A stretch of 64,000 nt of DNA, taken from positions 124,001 to 188,000 of the forward strand of contig NZ_JAGIPG010000006.1 of NCBI RefSeq assembly GCF_017877055.1. The letters run 5' to 3'. The translations under genes and the position numbers were made by a program. Under the pieces are notes generated by a model. It was not told the origin of the DNA. It did not search any database and worked only from the letters and a program-made list of their open reading frames with translations. This document shows positions 9,277 to 16,818 of this stretch, piece after piece. This stretch comes from Neorhizobium galegae (GTDB lineage Bacteria; Pseudomonadota; Alphaproteobacteria; Rhizobiales; Rhizobiaceae). The first letter of the stretch is position 1; each line of letters begins with the position of its first letter.

Positions 9277-9822
9277 TCAGAAGGGTTTCACGATCACCAG
9301 AATGACGATCCCGATCATCAGAACGGTCGGAAGTTCATTCATCATACGCCAGTAACGCGGCGCTTTCCGCGGACCATCGACCGCAAAGCTGCGCACCGCG
9401 CGACCAAACAGCACATGCACCATTGTGAGCAGCACCACAAGCCCGATTTTCGCATGCAGCCAGCCGCCACGAAATTCATAGACGTCCCAGGCGAGGTAAA
9501 GACCGAGTACCCAGCTGATCATCATCGCCGGGTTCATGATGATCCTCAAGAGCCGCTGCTCCATCATCTTGAAGGTCTCGGACTGCGCCGAACCGGGCTC
9601 GGCATCGCTGTGATAAATGAACAGCCGCGGCATGTAGAGCAGGCCAGCCATCCAGGACATTACCGCGATGACGTGGAAAGCCTTGATGTAGAGAATGAAG
9701 TTATCGGGCTGGGCGAGATAGACCGCGACCAGGATGCCGACGAAGACGGCAAGAGCGGTGAACGCCCGCAATGCCGAACGCCGCCCTGCCACCTTGCCCG
9801 CCTGCAGTTCTTCCCCGCTCAC
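9277..9822 (-). CDS. hemJ: Protoporphyrinogen oxidase HemJ
   Basis: HemJ is the integral-membrane protoporphyrinogen IX oxidase used for haem synthesis by many bacteria lacking HemY/HemG. The 181-residue protein has a short cytoplasmic N-terminus and four predicted membrane segments. It carries the conserved block FHVIAVMSWMAGLLYMPRLFIYH, with the histidine proposed to bind haem, and ends with the family RYWRMMNELPT motif. The start is GTG (9822) with a GGAG eight bases upstream, and it overlaps the hemE stop codon by four bases, so the two haem genes are co-translated. The family was formerly annotated as CopD or UPF0093. Confidence 0.93.
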   Translation of the reverse strand: MSGEELQAGKVAGRRSALRAFTALAVFVGILVAVYLAQPDNFILYIKAFHVIAVMSWMAGLLYMPRLFIYHSDAEPGSAQSETFKMMEQRLLRIIMNPAMMISWVLGLYLAWDVYEFRGGWLHAKIGLVVLLTMVHVLFGRAVRSFAVDGPRKAPRYWRMMNELPTVLMIGIVILVIVKPF

Positions 9823-10853
9823 GCGTTGGCTCCCCGCACGCGTTCGATCAACTGGCGCACATGATCCGGATTGGCTTCGGGCGTGATGCCGTGGCCAAGA
9901 TTGAAAATCAGCGGGCCATTCCCGAGTTTGTCGAGAATGGCGTCGATGCCGTCTTCGAGCGACTTGCCGCCGGCAACCACGCGCATCGGATCGAGATTAC
10001 CCTGGACCGGGCCATCCTTTTGGAGTTCGACCGCAAACGAAAGCGGCACCGACCAGTCTAGACCGATCGCGTCCGCCCCGGTCTTCTGGCGGTAGGATTT
10101 CAGGTTCAGGCCGGCGCCCTTGGCAAAAGCAATGATCTTCGCCTGCGGGCGCTGGCGGCGGATAATCTCGATCATCCGCGCAACGGGCTTCACCGCATAG
10201 GCTTCGAATTCTTTCTCCCCCAGGACACCTGCCCAGGAATCGAAAATCTGAACGGCATCCGCGCCGGCATCGATCTGGGCGACCAGATATTCGGCGGAGA
10301 TTTCGGCAAGCAGCGAGAGAAGCTTCTCGAAGGCTTCGGGATGGCGATAGGCAAATAGCCGGGCAGGGGCCTGGTCGGGCGTCCCATGGCCGGCGATCAT
10401 GTAGGTGGCAACGGTCCAGGGCGCGCCGCAGAAGCCGAGCAGCGTGGTTTCCTCAGGAAGTTCCCGCCTCAGCCGGCGAACGGTCTCCATGACGGGAGCG
10501 AGATGGGCAATCACCCCTTCACTCTTCAGCCCCTGGATACCGGCGACATCGATCGGGTCCATCTGCGGACCTTCGCCCTGCACGAACCGCACGTTCCGGT
10601 GAAGCGCATCCGGGATGACCAGGATATCGGAAAACAGGATCGCTGCGTCGAAACCGTAGCGCCGGATCGGCTGCAAGGTCACCTCGACAGCCAGATCCGG
10701 CGTGTAACAGAGATCGAGAAAGCTTCCTGCCGCAGCCCGTGTCTCCCGGTATTCGGGCAGATAACGCCCTGCCTGTCTCATCAGCCAGACAGGCGGTGGA
10801 CTGACGGTCTTGCCTTCCAGCACCTCGACGATCTTCCGGTATGCGCCGGTCAA
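9819..10853 (-). CDS. hemE: Uroporphyrinogen decarboxylase
   Basis: HemE removes four carboxyl groups from uroporphyrinogen III to give coproporphyrinogen III. The 344-residue protein shows the family signature PVWLMRQAGRYLPEYR near the N-terminus, followed by GFCGAPWTVATYM and the active-site region around LFSDILVIPDAL. The start is a TTG at 10853 with GGGAG six bases upstream; family alignments begin at about this residue. It is the first gene left of the gene-free segment proposed as oriC. A hemE gene bordering the origin is a known arrangement in alphaproteobacteria such as Caulobacter and Sinorhizobium. Confidence 0.97.
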   Translation of the reverse strand: MTGAYRKIVEVLEGKTVSPPPVWLMRQAGRYLPEYRETRAAAGSFLDLCYTPDLAVEVTLQPIRRYGFDAAILFSDILVIPDALHRNVRFVQGEGPQMDPIDVAGIQGLKSEGVIAHLAPVMETVRRLRRELPEETTLLGFCGAPWTVATYMIAGHGTPDQAPARLFAYRHPEAFEKLLSLLAEISAEYLVAQIDAGADAVQIFDSWAGVLGEKEFEAYAVKPVARMIEIIRRQRPQAKIIAFAKGAGLNLKSYRQKTGADAIGLDWSVPLSFAVELQKDGPVQGNLDPMRVVAGGKSLEDGIDAILDKLGNGPLIFNLGHGITPEANPDHVRQLIERVRGANA

Positions 10854-11073
10854 TGGGTTCTCCCTAAAAACAAAGAAATGAATCTTAAAAGGTTTTCTAT
10901 TTCTTAGAGTCGGTGGGTAGCAAGGATTAAAGTCAAAACACAGCCGACGCGACGATCCGCCGCTTTGGGCCCGCTCAAAGGAGAGAAAATCGCATGTCGC
11001 GCGGGTTTGCCGGGACAGCGTGAATTTCGCCAGTTATTTCAGAGGCATGTCGCTCCAGCCAATCGGAGCTATC

Positions 11074-11082
11074 TGTGGATAA
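11074..11082 (-). promoter_or_regulatory. DnaA box, perfect match
   Basis: Reads TTATCCACA on the minus strand, a perfect match to the TTATNCACA DnaA consensus. It lies within the proposed oriC. Confidence 0.75.
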
Positions 11083-11163
11083 GCTGGGGAGAAAAAACAG
11101 CCGCAGGGAGCTTGTCCCCGGAACACACAAGACCACCTGATCCGCATCCGCGAGATATGCGAA

Positions 11164-11172
11164 TGTGGAAAA
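11164..11172 (-). promoter_or_regulatory. DnaA box, one mismatch
   Basis: Reads TTTTCCACA on the minus strand, one mismatch from the DnaA consensus, 81 bases from the perfect box and in the same orientation. Confidence 0.5.
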
Positions 11173-11231
11173 CTGGGCGGTTTTCCCGAGGCCGGGTCCG
11201 AGCCCGGCAGAACTTGATGGTCTCTCCCGAG

Positions 11232-11240
11232 TTATCAACA
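11232..11240 (+). promoter_or_regulatory. DnaA box, one mismatch
   Basis: Reads TTATCAACA on the plus strand, one mismatch from the DnaA consensus. It lies only 16 bases before the ppsR start, so DnaA binding here could also affect that gene. Confidence 0.5.
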
Positions 11241-11256
11241 AAGGGTTAAGTTTAGC

Positions 11257-12078
11257 GTGGAGAACAGAAAAAACTTCTTCCATCTGCACCTCATATCTGA
11301 CTCCACCGGCGAGACTCTCATTTCCGCCGGCCGCGCCGCCTCGGCGCAATTCCAGTCGTCGCTGGCCGTGGAACATGTCTATCCGCTGATCCGAAACCGC
11401 AAACAGCTGCTCGCCGTGCTCGAGGCGCTCGATCGCGAGCCGGGCATTGTCCTTTATACCATTGTCGATCAGGAACTGGCCGGGCTCATCGATCAGCGCT
11501 GCCGGGACATGGGCCTTCCCTGCGTAAACGTCCTGGAGCCGGTGATGGCGACGTTCCAGGCCTATCTCGGTGCGCCCTCCCGCCGCCGGGTTGGTGCCCA
11601 GCACGCGCTCAACGCGGAATATTTCAAGCGTATCGAAGCGCTCAATTTCACCATGGACCACGACGACGGCCAGATGCCGGAAGATTACGACGAAGCGGAT
11701 GTCGTGCTGATCGGCATCAGCCGCACCTCGAAAACCCCGACCAGCATCTATCTCGCCAATCGTGGCATCAAGACAGCCAACATCCCGATCGTGCCGGGCG
11801 TCGATCTGCCGGACAGTCTCTATCGCGCCACCCACCCGCTGATCGTCGGTCTCGTCGCCACGACCGACCGGATCAGCCAGGTGCGCGAACATCGCGAACT
11901 GGGTGTCACCCAGGGTTTCGACCGACGCCATTATACGGACCGCGCCACCATCAACGAGGAGCTGAAATATGCCCGCGCGCTCTGCGCCCGCCAGAACTGG
12001 CCGGTCATCGACGTGACGCGCCGGTCGATAGAGGAGACGGCCGCCGCAATCGTTGCGCTGCGTCCGAAGCTGCGTTAA
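11257..12078 (+). CDS. ppsR: PPDK/PEP synthase regulatory protein (bifunctional kinase/phosphorylase)
   Basis: This is a 273-residue member of the PPSR/PDRP family (DUF299), which inactivates pyruvate phosphate dikinase or PEP synthase by ADP-dependent phosphorylation of a threonine and reverses it by phosphorolysis. The hallmark P-loop-like motif GISRTSKT is at residues 153-160, and the opening FHLHLISDSTGETL is family-typical. The start is GTG at 11257. It is the first rightward gene from the origin, as for the RP001-like gene of other alphaproteobacterial origins. Which of the two enzymes it controls here is not visible in the window; rhizobia usually have PPDK. Confidence 0.92.
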   Translation: MENRKNFFHLHLISDSTGETLISAGRAASAQFQSSLAVEHVYPLIRNRKQLLAVLEALDREPGIVLYTIVDQELAGLIDQRCRDMGLPCVNVLEPVMATFQAYLGAPSRRRVGAQHALNAEYFKRIEALNFTMDHDDGQMPEDYDEADVVLIGISRTSKTPTSIYLANRGIKTANIPIVPGVDLPDSLYRATHPLIVGLVATTDRISQVREHRELGVTQGFDRRHYTDRATINEELKYARALCARQNWPVIDVTRRSIEETAAAIVALRPKLR

Positions 12079-12110
12079 GCGAAACCGCTTGCCGCTTTTG
12101 GGAGAATTGC

Positions 12111-12704
12111 GTGACGGTGCCCCTCGTACTTGCCTCCTCCAGCCCGTTCCGCCGGATGCTGATGGAAAATGCCGGCCTCGCCTTTGAAAGCCGGGCCGCG
12201 GAAATCGATGAGCGGAAGATCGAGGCCGGACTGGAAGGTGCAAGCCCTGACCAGGTGGCGCTGACGCTTGCCAAGGCAAAGGCGGTGGACGTGAGCGGAC
12301 GTTGTCCGCAGGCTCTGGTGATCGGCTCGGACCAGACCATGTCGCTCGGGAGCCGGGTTTATCACAAGCCGAAGACCCTTGCGGAGGCGAAGGAGAACCT
12401 GCTTTCCCTTTCGAACAGGACCCATCGTCTGAACAGCGCGATCGCGTTCGCGCGTGACGGTGAGATCGTCTGGGAGCATGTCGCCCATGCGGATCTGACC
12501 GTCAGGTGTTTGAGCGAAACCTTCGTCGATCGTTATCTCTCCCGGGTCGGCGAAAAGGTCTATGGCAGCGTCGGGGCCTATCAGCTGGAAGGCGAGGGCA
12601 TTCAGTTGTTTTCGAAAATCGGGGGCGACTACTTCACCATTCTTGGCCTGCCCATGCTGCCACTCCTCGAAAAGCTTCGCGACCTTGGAGCGATCGATGG
12701 CTGA
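12111..12704 (+). CDS. maf: Maf-like nucleoside triphosphate pyrophosphatase
   Basis: Maf-fold house-cleaning enzymes hydrolyse non-canonical or modified nucleoside triphosphates to monophosphates. The 197-residue protein begins with the signature LASSSPFRR, has EIDE near residue 36 and the metal-binding GSDQ motif, and ends with the usual GLPMLPLLEKLR segment. The start is GTG (12111), 32 bases after ppsR. It overlaps aroE by eight bases. The exact substrate class (YhdE-type dTTP/UTP or YceF-type m7GTP) cannot be fixed by eye. Confidence 0.9.
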   Translation: MTVPLVLASSSPFRRMLMENAGLAFESRAAEIDERKIEAGLEGASPDQVALTLAKAKAVDVSGRCPQALVIGSDQTMSLGSRVYHKPKTLAEAKENLLSLSNRTHRLNSAIAFARDGEIVWEHVAHADLTVRCLSETFVDRYLSRVGEKVYGSVGAYQLEGEGIQLFSKIGGDYFTILGLPMLPLLEKLRDLGAIDG

Positions 12705-13554
12705 TTCACGTGAAACATTTTTGGTTAATGCTTTCGTAACCGGCTGGCCGGTGAAGCATTCCCGCTCCCCGTTGATCCACGGCCATTGGCTGAAGCAGTT
12801 TGAAATTGCCGGGACCTACAGGCCTGAGGCCGTGACCGAAGCGGACTTCCCCGCCTTCATCCAATCGCTGAAAGACGGGAGTTCCGGTTTTCGCGGCGGC
12901 AATGTCACCATCCCCCACAAGGAGATCGCCTTCAAGCTGGCCGACCGGCCGGACGATCTGGCAAGGGAGCTCGGAGCGTCGAACACGCTCTGGATGGAAA
13001 ACGGTCTGCTGCATGCCACCAATACCGACGGCTACGGTTTTACCGCCAATCTCGACGACCGTCATCCCGGCTGGGACAAGAGTGGCCGCGCCGTGATTTT
13101 GGGCGCTGGCGGCGCAAGCCGCGCCGTCATCCAGGCGATACGGGATCGCGGCGTCGGCGAGATCCATGTGGTCAATCGGACAGTTTCGCGCGCTGAGGAA
13201 CTCGCCGATCGGTTTGGCCCCAAAGTTTACGCCAATCCTGTCGAGGCACTGGACGAGGTCATGTCCGGCGCCGGGCTTTTTGTGAACACCACATCGCTCG
13301 GCATGGACGGCAGCGATGCGCCGAAGATTGATTTCTCGCCGCTGGCATCCGGCGCGGTGGTCACCGATATTGTCTACGTACCTTTGAAAACGCCGCTGCT
13401 CGCGCAGGCCGAGGCTCAGGGTTTTCCGATCGTAGACGGGCTCGGCATGCTGCTGCACCAGGCGGTGCCCGGCTTCGAAAAATGGTTCGGCCGCCGTCCT
13501 GTCGTCGACAAGACATTGCGGGATCTCGTCATCACCGACATGGAAAAACACTAG
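12697..13554 (+). CDS. aroE: Shikimate dehydrogenase (NADP+)
   Basis: AroE reduces 3-dehydroshikimate to shikimate in aromatic amino-acid synthesis. The 285-residue protein has the substrate-binding SRSPLIH motif, the catalytic-lysine block GGNVTIPHKE, the NADP-binding GAGGASRAV and the C-terminal GLGMLLHQA segment. The start is the ATG at 12697, eight bases inside maf; the frame is open further upstream but only this start gives the family N-terminus. Codons 3-7 (DSRET) contain a 15/16 parS match. The stop codon abuts the coaE start directly. Confidence 0.96.
   Translation: MADSRETFLVNAFVTGWPVKHSRSPLIHGHWLKQFEIAGTYRPEAVTEADFPAFIQSLKDGSSGFRGGNVTIPHKEIAFKLADRPDDLARELGASNTLWMENGLLHATNTDGYGFTANLDDRHPGWDKSGRAVILGAGGASRAVIQAIRDRGVGEIHVVNRTVSRAEELADRFGPKVYANPVEALDEVMSGAGLFVNTTSLGMDGSDAPKIDFSPLASGAVVTDIVYVPLKTPLLAQAEAQGFPIVDGLGMLLHQAVPGFEKWFGRRPVVDKTLRDLVITDMEKH
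12702..12717. promoter_or_regulatory. parS: parS site 3, inside aroE
   Basis: TGATTCACGTGAAACA matches canonical parS at 15 of 16 bases. It spans the maf stop codon and codons 2-7 of aroE, about 1.5 kb right of the proposed origin. Confidence 0.88.
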
Positions 13555-14166
13555 ATGATCGTCATCGGCCTCACCGGCTCCATCGGAATGGGAAAATCGA
13601 CCACCGCGAAAATGTTCGCGGAAGAGGGCGTCCCGGTGAATGACTCCGATGCCGTCGTCCACGATCTCTATCGCACCGATGCGGTGGCACCCGTCGGTAA
13701 GGCATTTCCCGGCACCGTCAAGAATGGCGTCATTGATCGTCAGGAACTGTCCCGCCAGCTTTCGGCATCGCCTGAAAAATTCCCCCTTCTCGAAGCGATC
13801 GTCCATCCGCTGGTCCGCCGGCGGGAAGTCGATTTCCTGGCCCGCCACAAGGAGGCAGGCACTGATCTCGTGCTCCTCGATATCCCGCTTCTCTTTGAAG
13901 TGAAGGGCGAGGATCGCGTCGATGTCATCGTCGTTGTTACCTGCGATCCACAGATACAGCGCGACAGGGTGCTTGCGCGCCCGGGCATGACGGAGGAAAA
14001 ATTGGCGATGATTCTCTCCCGCCAGATGCCCGATGCAGAAAAACGCCAACGAGCCGATTTTCTCATCGACACCGGCCTCGGACTCGACGCGGCGAGGGGA
14101 CAGGTTCGCGAGATCATCGCGTCTCTGAAGGCCGGGAAGACGAGCGGGAGAAACCCACATGCGTGA
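13555..14166 (+). CDS. coaE: Dephospho-CoA kinase
   Basis: CoaE phosphorylates the 3-prime ribose hydroxyl of dephospho-CoA, the last step of coenzyme A synthesis. The 203-residue protein starts with the P-loop GLTGSIGMGKST at residues 5-16 and continues with the family DSD-VVH motif (VNDSDAVVHDLY) and LLDIPLLFE. It starts on the base after the aroE stop and overlaps dnaQ by eight bases, in the maf-aroE-coaE-dnaQ run common in alphaproteobacteria. Another CoA gene, coaA, is in the his operon at 53.2 kb. Confidence 0.97.
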   Translation: MIVIGLTGSIGMGKSTTAKMFAEEGVPVNDSDAVVHDLYRTDAVAPVGKAFPGTVKNGVIDRQELSRQLSASPEKFPLLEAIVHPLVRRREVDFLARHKEAGTDLVLLDIPLLFEVKGEDRVDVIVVVTCDPQIQRDRVLARPGMTEEKLAMILSRQMPDAEKRQRADFLIDTGLGLDAARGQVREIIASLKAGKTSGRNPHA

Positions 14167-14863
14167 GATCATCTTCGATACGGAAACCACGGGCCTCGAA
14201 TCGAAGGTCGATCGGGTGATCGAAATCGGCGGCATCGAGCTGATCAACAATTTTCCGACCGGCAGAACGCTGCACCTCTACATCAATCCGGGCGACCGCA
14301 AGGTCCACCCGGATGCGCTGGCCGTGCATGGTATCACGGACGAGTTCCTTAAGGACAAGCCGAGCTTCGGCGACGTCGCGCAACAGATCATCGAATTCTT
14401 CGATGGCGCCAAATGGATCGCCCATAACGCCACCTTCGACATGGGCTTCATGAATGCGGAATTCGGCCGTCTCGGCCTGCCGCCCGTGATGTCCGACCAG
14501 GTTATCGACACCCTGGCCATGGCCCGCCGCAAACACCCGATGGGCCCGAATTCGCTTGATGCGCTCTGCCGCCGTTACGGTATCGACAACGCCCACCGCA
14601 CCAAGCACGGCGCGCTTCTCGACTCCGAACTCCTGGCTGAAGTCTATATCGAGATGACCGGCGGGCGTCAGACCGCGCTCGGCCTGATGGGCAATGAACG
14701 GTCTGCGACGGTAATCGAGGTCGATGAAGTCGTGGCGGCGGTGACCGGCCGTCCCCGTCCCCTTACCCCCCGGCTGACCGAAGCCGAACTCGAAGCTCAT
14801 GCAGCCATGGTCGCGTCGCTGAAGGACAAGGCGGTCTGGCTGAAATACAGGCCGGCCGAATAA
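14159..14863 (+). CDS. dnaQ: DNA polymerase III epsilon subunit (proofreading exonuclease)
   Basis: DnaQ is the 3-prime to 5-prime proofreading exonuclease of the replicase. The 234-residue protein shows all three DEDDh exonuclease motifs: Exo I FDTETTGL (Asp7, Glu9), Exo II HNATFDMGFM, and Exo III HGALLDSELL with its catalytic histidine just before. The C-terminal tail that binds the alpha subunit is present and about the E. coli length. It ends the ppsR/maf-aroE-coaE-dnaQ block and is followed by a strong hairpin terminator shared with secB. Confidence 0.97.
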   Translation: MREIIFDTETTGLESKVDRVIEIGGIELINNFPTGRTLHLYINPGDRKVHPDALAVHGITDEFLKDKPSFGDVAQQIIEFFDGAKWIAHNATFDMGFMNAEFGRLGLPPVMSDQVIDTLAMARRKHPMGPNSLDALCRRYGIDNAHRTKHGALLDSELLAEVYIEMTGGRQTALGLMGNERSATVIEVDEVVAAVTGRPRPLTPRLTEAELEAHAAMVASLKDKAVWLKYRPAE

Positions 14864-14866
14864 AAA

Positions 14867-14888
14867 AGCCCGGGTCGAAACCCGGGCT
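14867..14888. terminator. Bidirectional terminator dnaQ/secB
   Basis: A perfect 9-bp stem (AGCCCGGGT with ACCCGGGCT) and a four-base loop has A residues before it and CTCTTTC after it. It lies between convergent dnaQ and secB and can serve both strands. Confidence 0.85.
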
Positions 14889-14915
14889 CTTTCGTCAAAT
14901 CTGGAAAATTTTGGC

Positions 14916-15392
14916 TTAGCTGTCCAGCACCTGAACCTTGGAACGGGCCTGTTCCTCGGCCATGCGCTGCGTGAACATCTGCGCGAAATCGATCGGGTCG
15001 ATCATCAGCGGCGGGAAGCCGCCATTGCGTGTCACGTCCGCGATGATCTGGCGGGCGAAGGGGAACAACAGGCGCGGGCATTCGATGAACAGCAGCGGCA
15101 GCATGTGTTCTTGCGGAAAACCGGTGATGCGGAACACGCCGCCGTAGACCAGCTCGGCCGCAAAGACGATCTTGTCGCCTTCCTTGGCTTCGGCATTCAG
15201 CGTCAGGATGACGTCGAAATCGGCGTCCGAAAGCGGATTGGCGTTGACGTTGACATTGATGTTGATCGCCGGCGCCTTGTCGCGCGCCTGCAGCGAACGC
15301 GGAGCGCCCGGGTTCTCGAAGGAGAGATCCTTGGTGTACTGCGCCAGGATGTTGAGGGACGGCGTTGCGGCCTGGTTGTTATCGTCTGCCAT
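14916..15392 (-). CDS. secB: Protein-export chaperone SecB
   Basis: SecB is a tetrameric cytoplasmic chaperone that keeps preproteins unfolded and hands them to SecA. The 158-residue protein matches the family throughout: LAQYTKDLSFENP near residue 17, the alternating beta-strand region (INVNVNVNANPL) and LLFIECPRLLFPFARQIIADVTRNGGFPPL. It is expressed alone, convergent to dnaQ and separated from fxsA by 85 bases. Next to it are other envelope genes (fxsA, timA, mltA), but these are on separate transcripts. Confidence 0.97.
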   Translation of the reverse strand: MADDNNQAATPSLNILAQYTKDLSFENPGAPRSLQARDKAPAININVNVNANPLSDADFDVILTLNAEAKEGDKIVFAAELVYGGVFRITGFPQEHMLPLLFIECPRLLFPFARQIIADVTRNGGFPPLMIDPIDFAQMFTQRMAEEQARSKVQVLDS

Positions 15393-15477
15393 TGGGATTT
15401 CCTCGAGGCTTTGGAGCGTTGAGGCCCTCTAACATTTCGTCTGGGGGCTTACAACCCTGGCCAACCCGCTGAACCTC

Positions 15478-15993
15478 TCAAGGTTCCTTGCTTTTGGGGC
15501 CTGCCCAGGGTGACGAGGGATCGGGGTCGCGATGGTAATCCTGCTCGTCGAGATCGACCACCGGCCCGGTTTTCCTGGCCTCGGGCGAAGGCCTTGGGCT
15601 TTCGTAGCGATAGCTTTCGCTGCGCGGCGAACGGACGACGACGATGCGACGGCCGATCACCGACCAGATCAGGCTGCGCACGAAGGGGATGAACAGGGCC
15701 AGCCCGATGATGTCGGTGAGGAAACCCGGCAGCAGCAGCAGGATGCCGGCGACGACGATCATCGCGCCGTCGATCAGGGCGCGGCCGGGCGCGCGGCCAT
15801 CGCGGCTCTCGGTGGAAATCTTCCTCAGGATCTGGGTGCCTTGGTTGCGCAGCAAGATGGCGCCGAAAACCGCGGTACCGATCACCAGGCCGAGCGTCGC
15901 CCAGAGGCCGACTGCTTTGCCGACCAGCACGAAGCCTGCGATTTCGGCGAGTGGCCAGCCGATCAGAAGGAGCGGCACGAGAAAGAAGCGCAT
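15478..15993 (-). CDS. fxsA: FxsA family membrane protein
   Basis: FxsA-family proteins are small inner-membrane proteins; E. coli FxsA, when overproduced, relieves phage T7 exclusion by the F plasmid. The 171-residue protein opens with a hydrophobic segment (FFLVPLLLIGWPLAEIAGFVLVG), has further membrane segments at about 25-50 and 70-105, and the family LLLPGFLTDIIGLALFIP block. The C-terminal third is hydrophilic and rich in Pro, Arg and Asp. I chose the ATG at 15993 because AGGGAA sits just upstream and the membrane segment starts there; the frame is open 12 codons further. The cellular role in this organism is unknown. Confidence 0.85.
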   Translation of the reverse strand: MRFFLVPLLLIGWPLAEIAGFVLVGKAVGLWATLGLVIGTAVFGAILLRNQGTQILRKISTESRDGRAPGRALIDGAMIVVAGILLLLPGFLTDIIGLALFIPFVRSLIWSVIGRRIVVVRSPRSESYRYESPRPSPEARKTGPVVDLDEQDYHRDPDPSSPWAGPKSKEP

Positions 15994-16119
15994 GATATTC
16001 CCTGTGTCGTGATATCCGGAAGCGCGCAAAGCGCTAACGTCTTCGCCATTTGAATGATAGGCGTATGCAGACTATATGAGAGACTGCACCGAACATTTAA
16101 ACGCCAAATGCGGGTTAAG

Positions 16120-16818
16120 ATGGGCTCCAACGACTTTATAACACTCTTTTTCCTTGTCGCAGCGGTTCTGATCTTCCTGCAACTGCGCAGTGTGCTCGGA
16201 CGCCGGACGGGAAGCGAGAAGCCGCCGTTCGACCCTTACAGCCCCCGCGACGTCGCGAAGAACCCGGGTGGCGACGACAGCAAGGTCGTGACCCTGCCGC
16301 GTCGGGACGCCACCGACGACGAGCAGCGTTATGCGGATGTCGATGCCGCCGCTAAGCCCGATACGCCACTCAACGCCGCACTGCGCGAGATGGTCAAGTC
16401 GGATCCTTCCTTCCGTCTCCGCGAATTCCTGAACGGTGCCCGCATGGCCTACGAGATGATCGTCATGGCCTTTGCGGACGGCGACCGGAAAACGCTGAAG
16501 GGCCTCCTCTCCAACGAGGTCTTCGACGGCTTCGATGCGGCGATCACCGACCGCGAGTCCCGCGGCGACGTGGTGAAATCGACATTCGTCGGCATCGACA
16601 AGGCCGACATCACCCACGCGGCAGTCAAGGATGCCGAGGAGCAGATCACGGTCCGCATCGTCAGCCAGCTGATTTCCGCCACCTATGACAAGGCCGGCGC
16701 GCTGATCGACGGCGATCAGGAGACCGTTGCGGAGGTCACCGATATCTGGACCTTTGCCCGTGACATCCGCTCCCGCGATCCGAACTGGAGATTGGTCGCC
16801 ACCGAATCCGAACAATGA
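16120..16818 (+). CDS. timA: Tim44/TimA family putative adaptor protein
   Basis: This is a 232-residue protein of the alphaproteobacterial TimA family, related to the C-terminal domain of the mitochondrial import motor subunit Tim44. It has one N-terminal membrane anchor (residues 4-21, ITLFFLVAAVLIFLQL), a charged linker (about 25-85) and a Tim44-like domain from about 95 to 230 (LREFLNGARMAYEMIVMAFADGD). The ATG at 16120 places the anchor at the N-terminus; the open frame extends 22 codons upstream without support. It overlaps mltA by four bases (ATGA), so the two are co-translated. Its role in bacteria is not established; an adaptor or envelope role is inferred. Confidence 0.88.
   Translation: MGSNDFITLFFLVAAVLIFLQLRSVLGRRTGSEKPPFDPYSPRDVAKNPGGDDSKVVTLPRRDATDDEQRYADVDAAAKPDTPLNAALREMVKSDPSFRLREFLNGARMAYEMIVMAFADGDRKTLKGLLSNEVFDGFDAAITDRESRGDVVKSTFVGIDKADITHAAVKDAEEQITVRIVSQLISATYDKAGALIDGDQETVAEVTDIWTFARDIRSRDPNWRLVATESEQ

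Larger units (their letters stand above)
10854..11256. other. oriC: Probable chromosomal replication origin (oriC)
   Basis: This 403-base gap between divergent hemE and ppsR contains no convincing gene. It holds one perfect DnaA box (TTATCCACA) and two one-mismatch boxes, an AT-rich stretch at 10861-10910 that could be the unwinding element, and further A/T runs at 10923-10942 and 11088-11098. Known alphaproteobacterial origins lie beside hemE, and genes here run away from this gap on both sides (hemE through parB leftward, ppsR through dnaQ rightward), as expected for leading-strand bias. parAB lies about 7 kb away. The promoters of hemE and ppsR must also be here. Assignment is by context and motif; GC skew was not calculated. 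Confidence 0.8.

Noticed and set aside
10854..11256. CtrA-binding motifs (TTAA-N7-TTAA) in the proposed origin
   Set aside because: Only isolated TTAA half sites were found; no full motif with seven-base spacing was seen.
10975..12279. 434-codon open frame on the minus strand crossing the oriC gap
   Set aside because: It is antisense to ppsR and runs into the proposed origin; the translation has no recognisable domain, so it does not make the gap coding.
12706..14250. 514-codon open frame on the minus strand
   Set aside because: It is antisense to aroE, coaE and dnaQ, all of which show clear catalytic motifs on the plus strand.
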